This document shows positions 25,174 to 33,284 of a stretch of 42,145 nt of DNA, in pieces. The notes beneath the pieces were generated by a model, which was given only the letters and a program-made list of their open reading frames with translations, was not told the origin of the DNA and searched no databases. Position 1 is the first letter of the stretch; the number at the start of each line of letters is the position of its first letter. A program made the position numbers and the translations under genes. Source of the DNA: Burkholderiales bacterium. GTDB lineage: Bacteria > Pseudomonadota > Gammaproteobacteria > Burkholderiales > Burkholderiaceae_E. The stretch covers positions 1 through 42,145 of the forward strand of contig JAPOKJ010000030.1 in the NCBI GenBank assembly GCA_029977705.1, in the 5' to 3' direction.

Positions 25174-25196
25174 GGGCGGCAGCAGGGTCGGCAGTT

Positions 25197-26834
25197 TCAG
25201 CGGCGCTTCTTGAGGGCGCGCAGGTCGATGACGCCTTGCACTGTACGCGGGTCCGCTCCGGAGGGAAAGAGCTGATGCTTCTGGATCTTCTGGGTGCCGG
25301 TGGTGGGAATCTCGCGCACAAAGCACAGCCAGCCCGGCGTCTTGTAGTAGGCCAGTTGCGCGTTGCAGTGGGCAAACAGGGCCTGCACCAGCGCATCGCT
25401 GGCATCAGCACTGGCGCTCAAGCCCTCCTTGAGCACCACGCAGGCCAGCACCTCTTCCTCGCGCACCTCGTCGGGCACCGCCATCACCGCAGCCTGGGCC
25501 ACCGCCGGATGCGCCTGCAGGGCGGCCTCGACCTCGGCGGCCGCGATGTTCTCGCCCGAGCGCCGGATGATGTTCTTGCGTCGCTCCAGGAAATGCACCA
25601 TCCCGTCGGGATCGCGCCAGGCGATGTCGCCGGTATGGAACCAGCCCCCGCGCCAGGCCTCCTCGGTGGCGGCCTGGTCATCGAGATAGCCACTGAAAAA
25701 ATCCTTGCGTGGATCGGCGTAGGAATGACGCACCAGCAATTCGCCCGGCGTGCCATCAGGCACCGCATGTCCTTCATCGTCGGCGATGAGAATGTCCAGG
25801 CCAGCACGGGCCTTGCCGATGGCACGGGTGCCGATGTCACGCGGCGTGCCCGAGTTGAAAGTGGCCCGCACGATCTCGGTCATGCCCCAGACCTCGATCA
25901 GCGGATAGCCGAAACGCTCCTCGAACTCGACCTGGCGCTGCGGGTCGACGCCGGCCCCGATCGCAAACTTGATGCGGTGCGAACGCTCCAGCGGATGGGG
26001 CGGCTGATTCAGGAGCATCGGCACCACGACACCCAGGTAGTGGGCGGCCGTGGCACCGGTGTCGTGCACCTCGCTGAACCAGCGCGTCGGTTGAAAGCGG
26101 TCGGTCTGGATCTGGCAATTGCCCTTGACCATTGCGCAGTAAAACGAGAACACCAGCGCATTGACATGGAATACGGGCAAGGGGTTGTAGATCCGCTCGC
26201 AGGCCTCGCCAAAACTCACCAGCCCGCCCTGGGTGGCATACCAGTGACCCGCTGCGACCTCGTAGCGGTGCGACAGCAGGCAGCCCTTGGGGCGCCCGGT
26301 GGTGCCCGAGGTGTAGAGGATGCTGGCAATGCTGTGGGGCGAACTGCTCTGGCGAAGCGCCGGCGAGCGCGCTGCCGGCAGGGCCCGCGCCGCCGCCTTG
26401 AGCGTGACGACCGAAGGCCGGGTACTGCCCAGCGCGATGGCCTGTTGCAGGAGGTCGGCCAGCTTGTCGATCACGATCACCAGATCGAGCCGCGCATGGC
26501 CGATCACATAGGCCATCTCGGCGGGCCGGTGATCCGGGTTCAGGGGCACGCAGCAGGCGCCCAGCGCATTCATCGCCAGCTTGTGCAGGAAGTGCTCGGG
26601 GCGGTTCTCGAGCAACAGGCCGATGCGATGGCCCTCGCCATAGCCCGCCCGGGCATAGCCGTTGCGCAGTTGCCCGACGGCTTCGGCCACCTCGGCATAG
26701 GACAGGCTCAGCCCGGCCGGCGCATAGTCGCGGGCCTCATTGGCAGGCACCATCAGCAGGGGCGCATCACCATAACGCGAGGCAGCCTCGAGCAGCAATT
26801 GATCGATGGTGGTGGACGCCTCGATATGGATCAT
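25197..26834 (-). CDS. AMP-forming acyl-CoA synthetase (ANL superfamily)
   Basis: A 545-residue adenylating enzyme that activates a carboxylic acid with ATP and couples it to CoA. The phosphate-binding loop is YTSGTTGRPKG at 174-184. Next come VWGMTEIV (A5-like), WFHTGDIAWRDPDG and ERRKNIIRRSGENI (hinge region). The catalytic lysine is K516 in GTQKIQKHQ near the C-terminus. The overall form resembles carnitine/crotonobetaine or medium-chain acid ligases, but the acid cannot be named. The thioesterase gene ends 15 bp upstream and a GST gene follows closely, so the three form an operon. Confidence 0.9.
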   Translation of the reverse strand: MIHIEASTTIDQLLLEAASRYGDAPLLMVPANEARDYAPAGLSLSYAEVAEAVGQLRNGYARAGYGEGHRIGLLLENRPEHFLHKLAMNALGACCVPLNPDHRPAEMAYVIGHARLDLVIVIDKLADLLQQAIALGSTRPSVVTLKAAARALPAARSPALRQSSSPHSIASILYTSGTTGRPKGCLLSHRYEVAAGHWYATQGGLVSFGEACERIYNPLPVFHVNALVFSFYCAMVKGNCQIQTDRFQPTRWFSEVHDTGATAAHYLGVVVPMLLNQPPHPLERSHRIKFAIGAGVDPQRQVEFEERFGYPLIEVWGMTEIVRATFNSGTPRDIGTRAIGKARAGLDILIADDEGHAVPDGTPGELLVRHSYADPRKDFFSGYLDDQAATEEAWRGGWFHTGDIAWRDPDGMVHFLERRKNIIRRSGENIAAAEVEAALQAHPAVAQAAVMAVPDEVREEEVLACVVLKEGLSASADASDALVQALFAHCNAQLAYYKTPGWLCFVREIPTTGTQKIQKHQLFPSGADPRTVQGVIDLRALKKRR

Positions 26835-26849
26835 GCCGGCCCCGCAGCC

Positions 26850-27653
26850 TCAGGCGCCAGGCTTGCGCAACAGCATCGCCAGCTGGCGTGACTGCGCCAC
26901 CAGCTCGCCTTGCGAATCCCACAGCCAGCCATCCTCGACCATCATGCCGCCCCCCAGGTCGAGGGTCCGGAACTGGGTCTGGATCCAGCCCGGTGCCGGG
27001 CGGCGGCGCACCTGCACGGTCAGCTCCAGCGTCGGTACCCAGCCCACCATGCCGAGCAGGCCGAAGATGGCGGGTGGAAAGGCATCCGAGAAGAGCAGCA
27101 GCGACAGCGGGTCCGGCGGCCGGCCATCGCGAAAGCGGATGTAACCCGAGACCAGCGCCTCGGGACGCCCGCCATTGGGCGAGGCCTGCTCCGGATGCAG
27201 CCGGATGTCCAGCGGCCCTGTGATCGGCAGGTCGACCCCCTGAGCTTCACCGGAGCGACCGATGCACTGCTCGGGCGTGGGCATGTCGGGCGGCGCGATG
27301 CGCAACTGGGCCGGCTCGGCCTGGGACAGGTCGCCAAAGGCCGCCATCACCTCGATGCGCGGCTTGTCTTCCTGGATCAGTGTGGCGCGACCGTTGCTCA
27401 TCGACTTGCCGGTGCGCAGCAGTTGCGCCTCGATGCGGCAATCATGGCCGCCCTGACCCGGACGCAGGTAGTGCACGGTGACGCTGAGCGGGTCCGGATG
27501 GGCCGGATGCAATTGCCGGATGGCGGCGGCGCCCACCGCCATCAGATAACCACCATTGGGGTTGTGGCCGATGTTGTAGGAAGGATGGACATGGGCGCCC
27601 ACCGGCTGCCCATCCATGACCTGGATCTGGGTTTCTCTGTCGAACTGGTACAT
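26850..27653 (-). CDS. TesB-like acyl-CoA thioesterase (double hot-dog)
   Basis: A 267-residue protein with two hot-dog repeats, typical of acyl-CoA thioesterase II-like enzymes. The N-terminal half has NIGHNPNGGYLMAVGAAAI and VTVHYLRPGQGG; the C-terminal half has SLLLFSDAFPPAIFG, ELTVQVRRRPAPGW and VEDGWLWDSQGELVAQSRQLA. These are the segments that line the CoA site in relatives. It is the first gene of the operon that continues with an acyl-CoA synthetase and a GST, so one operon both makes and can hydrolyse acyl-CoA. Specificity is unknown. Confidence 0.85.
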   Translation of the reverse strand: MYQFDRETQIQVMDGQPVGAHVHPSYNIGHNPNGGYLMAVGAAAIRQLHPAHPDPLSVTVHYLRPGQGGHDCRIEAQLLRTGKSMSNGRATLIQEDKPRIEVMAAFGDLSQAEPAQLRIAPPDMPTPEQCIGRSGEAQGVDLPITGPLDIRLHPEQASPNGGRPEALVSGYIRFRDGRPPDPLSLLLFSDAFPPAIFGLLGMVGWVPTLELTVQVRRRPAPGWIQTQFRTLDLGGGMMVEDGWLWDSQGELVAQSRQLAMLLRKPGA

Positions 27654-27711
27654 GGCCCGAACATGCCACAGGCCTTGCCGGCGCGGTCGCCGATGTCCCG
27701 CTTTTTCAGGC

Positions 27712-28485
27712 TCAGGGCGGGCTGAAGCGCAGGCCGGCCTGCAGTTCGGTCAGGCGCCTGCGCAAGTCGGCGGCCAGCACCGGGTCATCGCGAAGGGCGG
27801 CCTCCAGGTCCGGACACTGCGTGCTCGGAAATTGCAGGCAGGGTGCCCCCGGCTTCAGACTGCTGCCCAGCGCGTAGAAAAAGGCCACGCCTTCGCCGGT
27901 TTTCCTGGGCCAGGCCTTGCGGCCCGCGACAAAGGCCTCGATATCGGCACTGAAGCGCGGGCGCAAGGCCTCGAGGTGGCGCGACAGCAGCACACATTGC
28001 TGGGCGGTGGTTCGCATGCCGGTCTTGAGCCCGCTCTGGCATACCAGGGCGACCCGCTGTCCAGGCTTGAAGCGCCCCATGTCGAGGGCCTCGTCCTCCT
28101 CCAGCCGTGCCACCACCTCGGCCGCGCCCGACTGGGCGGCCAGCGACAGCGACAGCTTGCCCGAGGCATCCTGGTGATGCTTCCTGATCACGCCACTGAG
28201 CATCACGCGTCGGCCGCGATACTTGTCATTGACGACCTGCTCGCCGGCCTCGAAATCGGCCGCATACTGGCGGGCCGAAGCGGCCGCACCGATGCGTGCG
28301 ATCAGCAATGCTTCACGAAAACTGAGCGGACTGCTGCGTCCGTACAAGGCCTCGGAGATTTCCTCGAGATAGGCCGAGGTGGCCAGCCGCAGGCCGGCCG
28401 GATTCGGCGTCCAGGAGGCCTTGTTCTGGGCATGCGCTGCCGCGGCAAGGACGAAAAGCAGCAGGAGCAGCCACAAGCGCCGCAT
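27712..28485 (-). CDS. Exported protein with a tRNA_anti-like (OB-fold) region
   Basis: A 257-residue protein with a clear signal peptide (MRRLWLLLLLFVLAAAAHA, cleavage near residue 19). The middle part (about 75-170) has YRGRRVMLSGVIRKHH, alternating short strands and a final CVLL, which resembles the tRNA_anti-like OB-fold family of exported proteins. The last third has two cysteines (APCLQF, TQCPDLE) and is helical. Function is unknown; despite the family name, nucleic-acid binding is not implied for an exported protein. Its ATG overlaps the stop of the upstream oxidoreductase by one base (TGATG). Confidence 0.7.
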   Translation of the reverse strand: MRRLWLLLLLFVLAAAAHAQNKASWTPNPAGLRLATSAYLEEISEALYGRSSPLSFREALLIARIGAAASARQYAADFEAGEQVVNDKYRGRRVMLSGVIRKHHQDASGKLSLSLAAQSGAAEVVARLEEDEALDMGRFKPGQRVALVCQSGLKTGMRTTAQQCVLLSRHLEALRPRFSADIEAFVAGRKAWPRKTGEGVAFFYALGSSLKPGAPCLQFPSTQCPDLEAALRDDPVLAADLRRRLTELQAGLRFSPP

Positions 28486-29459
28486 CAGCGCGTCGCAGCG
28501 AATTGCGCAGCCACCTCGTCCACCAGCTGGGCCGTGCTGCAAACGGCCTGTACGCCCGAGACCGAGTGACCGGCACTCCAGATGCCGGACCAGCGCTTGG
28601 GCCGGTCGCCATGCTCGGGCCCGCCGCCAAAGCGCTGCCGCGATTCCTCGGCTGTCAGGTTCTCGGGCAGTTCATCAGGCTCGAGGCCGACCGCACGGAG
28701 CGAGGGAATCAGGAAGCTGGTGGGCAGGCTGGTGATGGCCCGCGTCAGCTTGATGTCATCCATGCTGCTGTCCACCAGCATCTGCTTGTAGGCCGGATCG
28801 GCCATGCTTTCCGTGGTCGCGATGAAGCGCGTGCCCATGTAGGCCATGTCGCATCCCAGCGTGATCGCGGCGCGCAGTGCCACCCCGTCGCTGATGCCGC
28901 CGGCCATCACCAGCAGGCCATCATAGTGGGCCCGCAGGGCGCGCACGTAGGCAAAGGGGTTGGCCCAGCCGGTCTGGCCTCCGGCGCCGGCCACCAGCAG
29001 GATCAGGCCATCGACGCCCGCCTCGATCGCCTTCTCGGCATGGCGCAGGCTGGCCACATCGGCCAGCACCTTGCAGCCGGCATCGTGCAGCGTCGGGATC
29101 ACCGAGGCCGGCGATCCGACACTGGTGATCACCACCTCGGTGCGATGGCGCACGATGGTGGCCACATCGTCGCGCAGCTGCTCCGCGCTGCGACGCATGA
29201 TCAGGTTGGGACAGAACGGGGCCACCTTCAGGCCCTGCCCGCGCGCCGCATCGGTCTGCGCCCGCATCTGCGACATCCATGCCTCGAGCATCGCATTGTC
29301 GCGACAGTTGGCGGTCGGAAACGCACCGATGACGCCGGCACGGCAGGCCGCCATCACCAGCTCGGGCCCGGACACGCGCAGCATCGGCGCGGCAATCAGG
29401 GGCAGGCGCAGCTGGTCGGCAAAGGGCAGGGATCGGACATTGGCGCTCAGGTCGGTCAT
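28485..29459 (-). CDS. Nitronate monooxygenase-like FMN oxidoreductase
   Basis: A 324-residue TIM-barrel flavoprotein of the nitronate monooxygenase / NAD(P)H-dependent flavin oxidoreductase family. It begins with LIAAPMLRVSGPELVMAACRAG and continues through ADVASLRHAEKAIEAGVDGLIL, MAGGISDG and MGTRFIATTES, the FMN-phosphate segments. The active-site region, usually containing a histidine after GG, reads GAGGQTGWANPFA, so glutamine takes its place. The enzyme may therefore be a different flavin oxidoreductase. The ATG at 29459 is chosen by family fit; an alternative lies at 29492. It is coupled to the downstream exported protein by a one-base overlap. Confidence 0.85.
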   Translation of the reverse strand: MTDLSANVRSLPFADQLRLPLIAAPMLRVSGPELVMAACRAGVIGAFPTANCRDNAMLEAWMSQMRAQTDAARGQGLKVAPFCPNLIMRRSAEQLRDDVATIVRHRTEVVITSVGSPASVIPTLHDAGCKVLADVASLRHAEKAIEAGVDGLILLVAGAGGQTGWANPFAYVRALRAHYDGLLVMAGGISDGVALRAAITLGCDMAYMGTRFIATTESMADPAYKQMLVDSSMDDIKLTRAITSLPTSFLIPSLRAVGLEPDELPENLTAEESRQRFGGGPEHGDRPKRWSGIWSAGHSVSGVQAVCSTAQLVDEVAAQFAATR

Positions 29460-29559
29460 GGGTTGTTCCAAGGGTGTTGGGTACAGGATCATGCAGGCGG
29501 CAAGGGCCCGTGCAGACGGGCCACGATCAAGACAGCCCAGCGAAGCAGGTATCGGTCGA

Positions 29560-30039
29560 TCAGTGGCGCGCGATGGCGATCAGGTCGATCTCGACGGTGG
29601 CGCCCTTGGGCAACTGGAAGACACCTACCGAGGTGCGGGCATGCGCGCCTTCCGGCCCCAGCACGCGCGCAATCAACCCCGAGGCGCCGTCGGCCACTTC
29701 GGTCTGCTGATTGAAGCCAGCCGCCGACTGCACATAGACGTGCATGCGGGCAATCGACTTGACCTCATCGAGCGATCCCAGGGCGCGTTGCAAGAGGGCC
29801 AGGATGCGCATCACGCAGACCTGGGCGGCCTTCTGGGCCTCAGCCAGGCTGCGCTCGGCACCGGCCGAGCCCTTGAAGACGAGCTCATCGCCCACGCGAG
29901 GCACCTGGCCGGCGACATAAATCGTCGTGCCGTCCCGTACCAGGGGCACGTAATGCCCTCCGGGCCTGATTTCACCGTCGAAGCTGTAGCCCAGCGCCTG
30001 GGCCTCCGCCTGGAATCGTTGGTCGCGCGTCGTGTTCAT
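29560..30039 (-). CDS. RidA/YjgF-family protein
   Basis: A 159-residue RidA-family protein; such enzymes hydrolyse reactive enamine/imine intermediates in the cytoplasm. The family pattern is seen in YVPLVRDGTTIYVAGQVPR, AEAQKAAQVCVMRILALL, ARMHVYVQS and, at the C-terminus, ARTSVGVFQLPKGATVEID. The arginine of that last segment is the substrate-carboxylate ligand in canonical RidA. At 159 residues it is about 30 longer than archetypal RidA, mostly at the N-terminus, typical of the YjgH-like subgroups. It lies 100 bp upstream of the flavin oxidoreductase. Confidence 0.88.
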   Translation of the reverse strand: MNTTRDQRFQAEAQALGYSFDGEIRPGGHYVPLVRDGTTIYVAGQVPRVGDELVFKGSAGAERSLAEAQKAAQVCVMRILALLQRALGSLDEVKSIARMHVYVQSAAGFNQQTEVADGASGLIARVLGPEGAHARTSVGVFQLPKGATVEIDLIAIARH

Positions 30040-30086
30040 GCGCGCAAGCGTAACAAATCCGCCACCGGGCCTGCCCGGCCGGGGGG

Positions 30087-30335
30087 TTATTGCTTGCCGG
30101 CAGAGGCCGGGGATTCATTCCTGTGGCCGAGCATCTGATGCAGGGCCAAAAACGCCATGCCGATCATCACCGCGCCGGCCAGGACCACCAGCGACCAGGA
30201 CAGCCGCTCCACCAGTACCTCCAGGCCGGGCCCGCGCCAGCGCTGCGGCCACAACAGCAGGGCCAGTCCGACGACGCTGGTCAGCACGGCAAAAACCCGA
30301 CAAAGAAAATAAGCGTCCCTGGACTTTTTCAGCAT
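30087..30335 (-). CDS. Small two-helix membrane protein of unknown function
   Basis: An 82-residue protein with two hydrophobic segments (about 11-29 and 46-66) separated by an arginine-rich loop (PQRWRGPG), and a short polar tail. No family is recognised. A purine-rich stretch (GGGCGGGG) lies just upstream of the ATG. It ends 47 bp before the RidA gene on the same strand and may be its operon partner. Confidence 0.6.
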   Translation of the reverse strand: MLKKSRDAYFLCRVFAVLTSVVGLALLLWPQRWRGPGLEVLVERLSWSLVVLAGAVMIGMAFLALHQMLGHRNESPASAGKQ

Positions 30336-30626
30336 GACCCCGCCCTTCGCAATTGCAGGAGGTGTTGCAGGAGGTTTGGCAGCGCGCTCGCCAGCGAGTG
30401 CGAACGTACCTGTGCCACCTTAATGGATGGCGATCCTGGCGACAACCGCGAGGCGCGCGGTTTTTCCCCCGTTCGAGGGAGGTTGGATGCAAATATCGGC
30501 TGATTTTCAAAAAAAATGACACTTGGTGTGCCGCAAAGGCCGTCCCCCGCCTGACAGCAACCCGCCGCCGTGCGAGCATTCACTGGACTTGGCGTCGTGT
30601 CGAACCTGCCTCCGGAGGTCTGCATC
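30336..30626. promoter_or_regulatory. Divergent intergenic region with repeats and a hairpin
   Basis: This stretch separates the small membrane protein gene from the M4 protease gene. It contains a 12 bp direct repeat (TTGCAGGAGGT twice, near 30355-30380), a terminator-like hairpin (30444-30466), an AT-rich block (about 30488-30520) that is the likely promoter for the protease, and a 14-base sequence similar to the tip of the 21 kb element. The protease ribosome-binding site GGAGGT ends the region. No coding frame here is convincing. Confidence 0.5.
30444..30466 (+). terminator. Terminator-like hairpin upstream of the M4 protease gene
   Basis: AACCGCG pairs with CGCGGTT around a five-base loop and runs into five T residues (30461-30465). 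No plus-strand gene precedes it; it could end a short leader or small RNA started near 30340, or act as an attenuator. Confidence 0.4.
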
Positions 30627-31742
30627 ATGTCCTTGATTCGCGAACAAGCCGGCGCGGGCTGCCCCTGCCATCACTGCTCGGTGGTACCGCCTTACATGGC
30701 CGATTACATCCGGCGCCACAGCCGGGACAAGGCCTTGCTGGCGGCCCTGACCGCCACCCAGCGCGGCTCGGTCCGCATGCGCCAGATGCGCAGTGCAGCC
30801 TTGGCCATCCCGCAGCGCGCCAGCCCGGAGGCCAGCCGGGCCCGTCTGAAGCGCCGCATCTTCAGCTGCGGCAACAGCGCTGACCTGCTGCTGCAACTGG
30901 TGCGGGAGGAAGGCGCCCGGGCAACACCGGATCCAGCGGTCAACGAGGCTTACGATCACAGCGGTACGGTCTTCAAGTTCTTTGCCCAGGTCTTTGGCCG
31001 TGCCTCGGTCGACAATGACAACCTGCCGCTGACCTCCTCGGTGCACTACCGCGAGGACCCGCGCTATGGCTTTGACAATGCCTTCTGGAATGGCCAGCAG
31101 ATGGTGTATGGCGATGGCCAGATGTTCAATCGCATGACGCTGTGCCTGGATGTGATCGGCCATGAGCTGACCCATGGCGTGACGCAGCACGAGGCCGGCC
31201 TGAGGTATCAGGGTCAGAGCGGCGCCCTGAACGAGCACATGTCCGACGTGTTCGGCGTGCTGGCGCGGCAATGGGCCGGCGGCGAGCACGACCCTGCCCG
31301 GGCCGACTGGACCATCGGCAGGGGACTGTTCCGCAAGCCTGCGATGGCCGGCATGGCCCTGCGCTCGATGGCCGCCCCCGGCAATGCCTATCAGGACGCC
31401 GATTTCGGGCGGGACCAGCAACCGGCCGACATGGCGCACTACGTGAAGTTGCCGGTCAGTGCCCAGGGCGACTGGGGCGGCGTGCATTACAACTCGGGCA
31501 TTCCCAACAAGGCCTTCCATCTGGCGGCGCTGGCCCTGGGCGATGCGGCCTGGGAGAGCGCCGGACACATCTGGTACGTGACGCTCACCGAGCGTCTTCG
31601 CGAGAATGCAGACTTTCGCAAGTGCGCCTACGAAACCCTGTCGGTGGCGCGCGACTATCATGGGGGTGCAGCCTTCAAGGCGGTCCAGGCCGCCTGGGCC
31701 CAGGTAGGAGTGATCAGCCATGACGAAGGCCCGCGCCAATAG
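30627..31742 (+). CDS. M4-family (thermolysin/protealysin-like) zinc metallopeptidase
   Basis: A 371-residue M4 peptidase. There is no signal peptide; instead the N-terminus has CHHCSVVPPYMADYI, the short protealysin-type propeptide motif (PPYM). The zinc site is HELTH (H179, H183) with E203 in NEHMSD, and the transition-state histidine is H287 in GVHYNSGIPNKAF. All catalytic residues are present. Protealysin-type enzymes are cytoplasmic or leave the cell by non-classical routes and are regulated by a cognate inhibitor. Here the next gene encodes an emfourin-like protein that overlaps by 23 bp. The start is fixed by an excellent ribosome-binding site (GGAGGT). Confidence 0.92.
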   Translation: MSLIREQAGAGCPCHHCSVVPPYMADYIRRHSRDKALLAALTATQRGSVRMRQMRSAALAIPQRASPEASRARLKRRIFSCGNSADLLLQLVREEGARATPDPAVNEAYDHSGTVFKFFAQVFGRASVDNDNLPLTSSVHYREDPRYGFDNAFWNGQQMVYGDGQMFNRMTLCLDVIGHELTHGVTQHEAGLRYQGQSGALNEHMSDVFGVLARQWAGGEHDPARADWTIGRGLFRKPAMAGMALRSMAAPGNAYQDADFGRDQQPADMAHYVKLPVSAQGDWGGVHYNSGIPNKAFHLAALALGDAAWESAGHIWYVTLTERLRENADFRKCAYETLSVARDYHGGAAFKAVQAAWAQVGVISHDEGPRQ

Positions 31743-32088
31743 TCCCGATAGCCCCGTTATTCCCGACAGTCCCGTTGTTCCCGACAGTCCCGCCAGTACC
31801 GACAGCGTCAGCAGTGCCATCGAGGCCCTGACCGTGCAGCGCCTGGGCGGGATGCTGCCCACCCTGCGTCCGCAGCGGCGCGTGGACGCCAGTGCGCTGG
31901 ATCATCCGGTGCGGCAGGCCTTGCATGACCTGTTCTCGCAGGGCTGCCAACAGAGGGCAGCGGCGCACCCCGAGGCCTTCAGCTATGTGTTTTCCGCGCA
32001 GGTCGATGGCCAGCCGCGCAGCATCAGCCTGGCCTGGGCGCAGGTGCCCGATGCGCTGAAGCACCTGCTGCCCGACCCGCAGGCCTGA
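31720..32088 (+). CDS. Emfourin-like inhibitor of the adjacent M4 protease
   Basis: A 122-residue protein. The C-terminal part (about 35-120) resembles emfourin, the protealysin inhibitor, in size and pattern: ALTVQRLGGMLP, a central helix (HPVRQALHDLFSQ) and FSYVFSAQVDGQPRSISLAW. The first 30 or so residues are an added repeat tail of six-residue units (PDSPVI, PDSPVV, PDSPAS) encoded by an 18 bp tandem repeat. Its start lies 23 bp inside the end of the protease gene, preceded by AGGAG, which suggests coupled synthesis. Identification rests on gene order plus modest sequence resemblance. Confidence 0.75.
   Translation: MTKARANSPDSPVIPDSPVVPDSPASTDSVSSAIEALTVQRLGGMLPTLRPQRRVDASALDHPVRQALHDLFSQGCQQRAAAHPEAFSYVFSAQVDGQPRSISLAWAQVPDALKHLLPDPQA
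31744..31805 (+). repeat. 18 bp in-frame tandem repeat in the emfourin-like gene
   Basis: Three full units (31744-31761, 31762-31779, 31780-31797) and a partial fourth, of the form CCCGACAGTCCCGTTGTT. Each encodes Pro-Asp-Ser-Pro plus two variable residues. Copy-number change would alter tail length without changing the frame. Confidence 0.85.
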
Positions 32089-32132
32089 GGACTCAGGCCG
32101 CCTGGCACTGCGGCCCGCTCTGAAACCGCACA

Positions 32133-32152
32133 GCAGGCGCGGCCTTGCCTGC
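32133..32152. terminator. Possible hairpin between convergent genes
   Basis: GCAGGC and GCCTGC form a 6 bp stem around an eight-base loop, 45 bp after the emfourin-like stop and 18 bp before the end of the convergent cupin gene. No T-tract; weak. Confidence 0.25.
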
Positions 32153-32169
32153 TCGCCGGCGCCTGTCGC

Positions 32170-32604
32170 TCACTTCCAGGGTGTGACCGGCGGGATCGGC
32201 CAGGACACATCGACCGGCACCGATTCGAAATCGGCCGGGCCCACGATCTCGAGATATTCCATGTCCGGGGAGTAGTCGAACAGGTAATGCACGATGCCGG
32301 GCCGCTGGTGCACGCAGTCGCCCGCCGAGACCAGGGTCGGCTTGTCCTCGTACATGAACCGCGCCCAGCCCTTGAGCATGTACACGATCTGGAATTCGGC
32401 CACGTGGTAGTGCCAGCCGGTGCCGTCGGTGGGTGGCAGATTGGCCTTGGCGATATGGGCGATCACCTTGCCTCGCGTGGCCTTGGCCACGCCCAGGTCC
32501 TTGTAGACGAAGAAGTCGCGCAAGCCTCCTGGCAGGAACTGGGTATCGGCCAGCCGGGTGTGAAGGAAGTCGGTGTCGCTCTTGAATTCGGTCATCGCGG
32601 TCAT
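32170..32604 (-). CDS. Cupin-domain protein
   Basis: A 144-residue single-domain cupin. The metal-binding first motif is GWHYHVAEFQIVYMLKGWARF, with two histidines and a glutamate; the second motif has CVHQRPGIVHYLFDYS. It resembles cupins of small-molecule dioxygenase or binding type; the substrate is unknown. The ATG at 32604 follows GGAG at good distance and is preferred to a TTG two codons upstream or an ATG three codons downstream. It starts two bases after the GST stop, so the two genes are cotranscribed. Confidence 0.82.
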   Translation of the reverse strand: MTAMTEFKSDTDFLHTRLADTQFLPGGLRDFFVYKDLGVAKATRGKVIAHIAKANLPPTDGTGWHYHVAEFQIVYMLKGWARFMYEDKPTLVSAGDCVHQRPGIVHYLFDYSPDMEYLEIVGPADFESVPVDVSWPIPPVTPWK

Positions 32605-32606
32605 GG

Positions 32607-33263
32607 TCAAAACTCCATTTCAAGTTCTTCGATGTCTTCAGGCTCTGCCTGGGCTGCCGCTATCCACTCCTTCATGTAAGGCATGGACAGGATCTGGTCG
32701 CTGTACTTCTGGCACAGCGGATCGAGCGCCACGCCATAGGTCTTGAAGCGGGTGACCACCGGTGCGTACATGGCATCGGCGATGGTCGGGGTCTTGCCGA
32801 ACAGGTAGGGGCCCTTGTAGGCCGTCAGGCACTCGCGCCAGATCTCGAAAACCCTCTCGATATCCAGCTGCGCCTTGGACCACACCTTGAAGCCCTTGAC
32901 CTGCGCCTTCAGGTTCATCGGCAAGGAGGAACGCAGCGCTGAAAACCCGGAATGCATCTCGCCCGAAATGGCCCGGCAATGGGCACGGCGCACGGGATTG
33001 GACGGCAACAGGTTCGCGTTTGGTGCAACCTCGTTGAGGTACTCCCCGATCGCCAGCGTGTCCCAAACCTTCACCTTGTTGTGACGAAGACAGGGCACGA
33101 GGATCGAGGGCGAGAGCAGCAGCAATTCGGCGCGGGCATCGGCCGAGTCCGTGGGGACCACCACCTCCTCGAAGCTGATGCCAGACATCTTGACCATCAG
33201 CCAGCCGCGCAGGGACCAGGAAGAGTAGTTCTTGCTGCTGATCGTGAGCGTTGTTCCTGCCAT
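32607..33263 (-). CDS. Glutathione S-transferase family protein
   Basis: A 218-residue GST with TISSKNYSSWSLRGW at the N-terminus, the same signature as the GST at 24484-25173. The glutathione pocket segment is altered (SILVPCLRHNKVKVWDTLAIGEYL): the aspartate usual after the cis-proline motif is absent. The C-terminal domain contains TPTIADAMYAPVVTRFKTYG. The start at 33263 follows AGGGG; the longer in-frame reading from 33296 is not needed. It forms a two-gene operon with the cupin and diverges from the PHB depolymerase gene. Confidence 0.87.
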   Translation of the reverse strand: MAGTTLTISSKNYSSWSLRGWLMVKMSGISFEEVVVPTDSADARAELLLLSPSILVPCLRHNKVKVWDTLAIGEYLNEVAPNANLLPSNPVRRAHCRAISGEMHSGFSALRSSLPMNLKAQVKGFKVWSKAQLDIERVFEIWRECLTAYKGPYLFGKTPTIADAMYAPVVTRFKTYGVALDPLCQKYSDQILSMPYMKEWIAAAQAEPEDIEELEMEF

Positions 33264-33284
33264 GGTGCACCCCTTTGAATCGTG

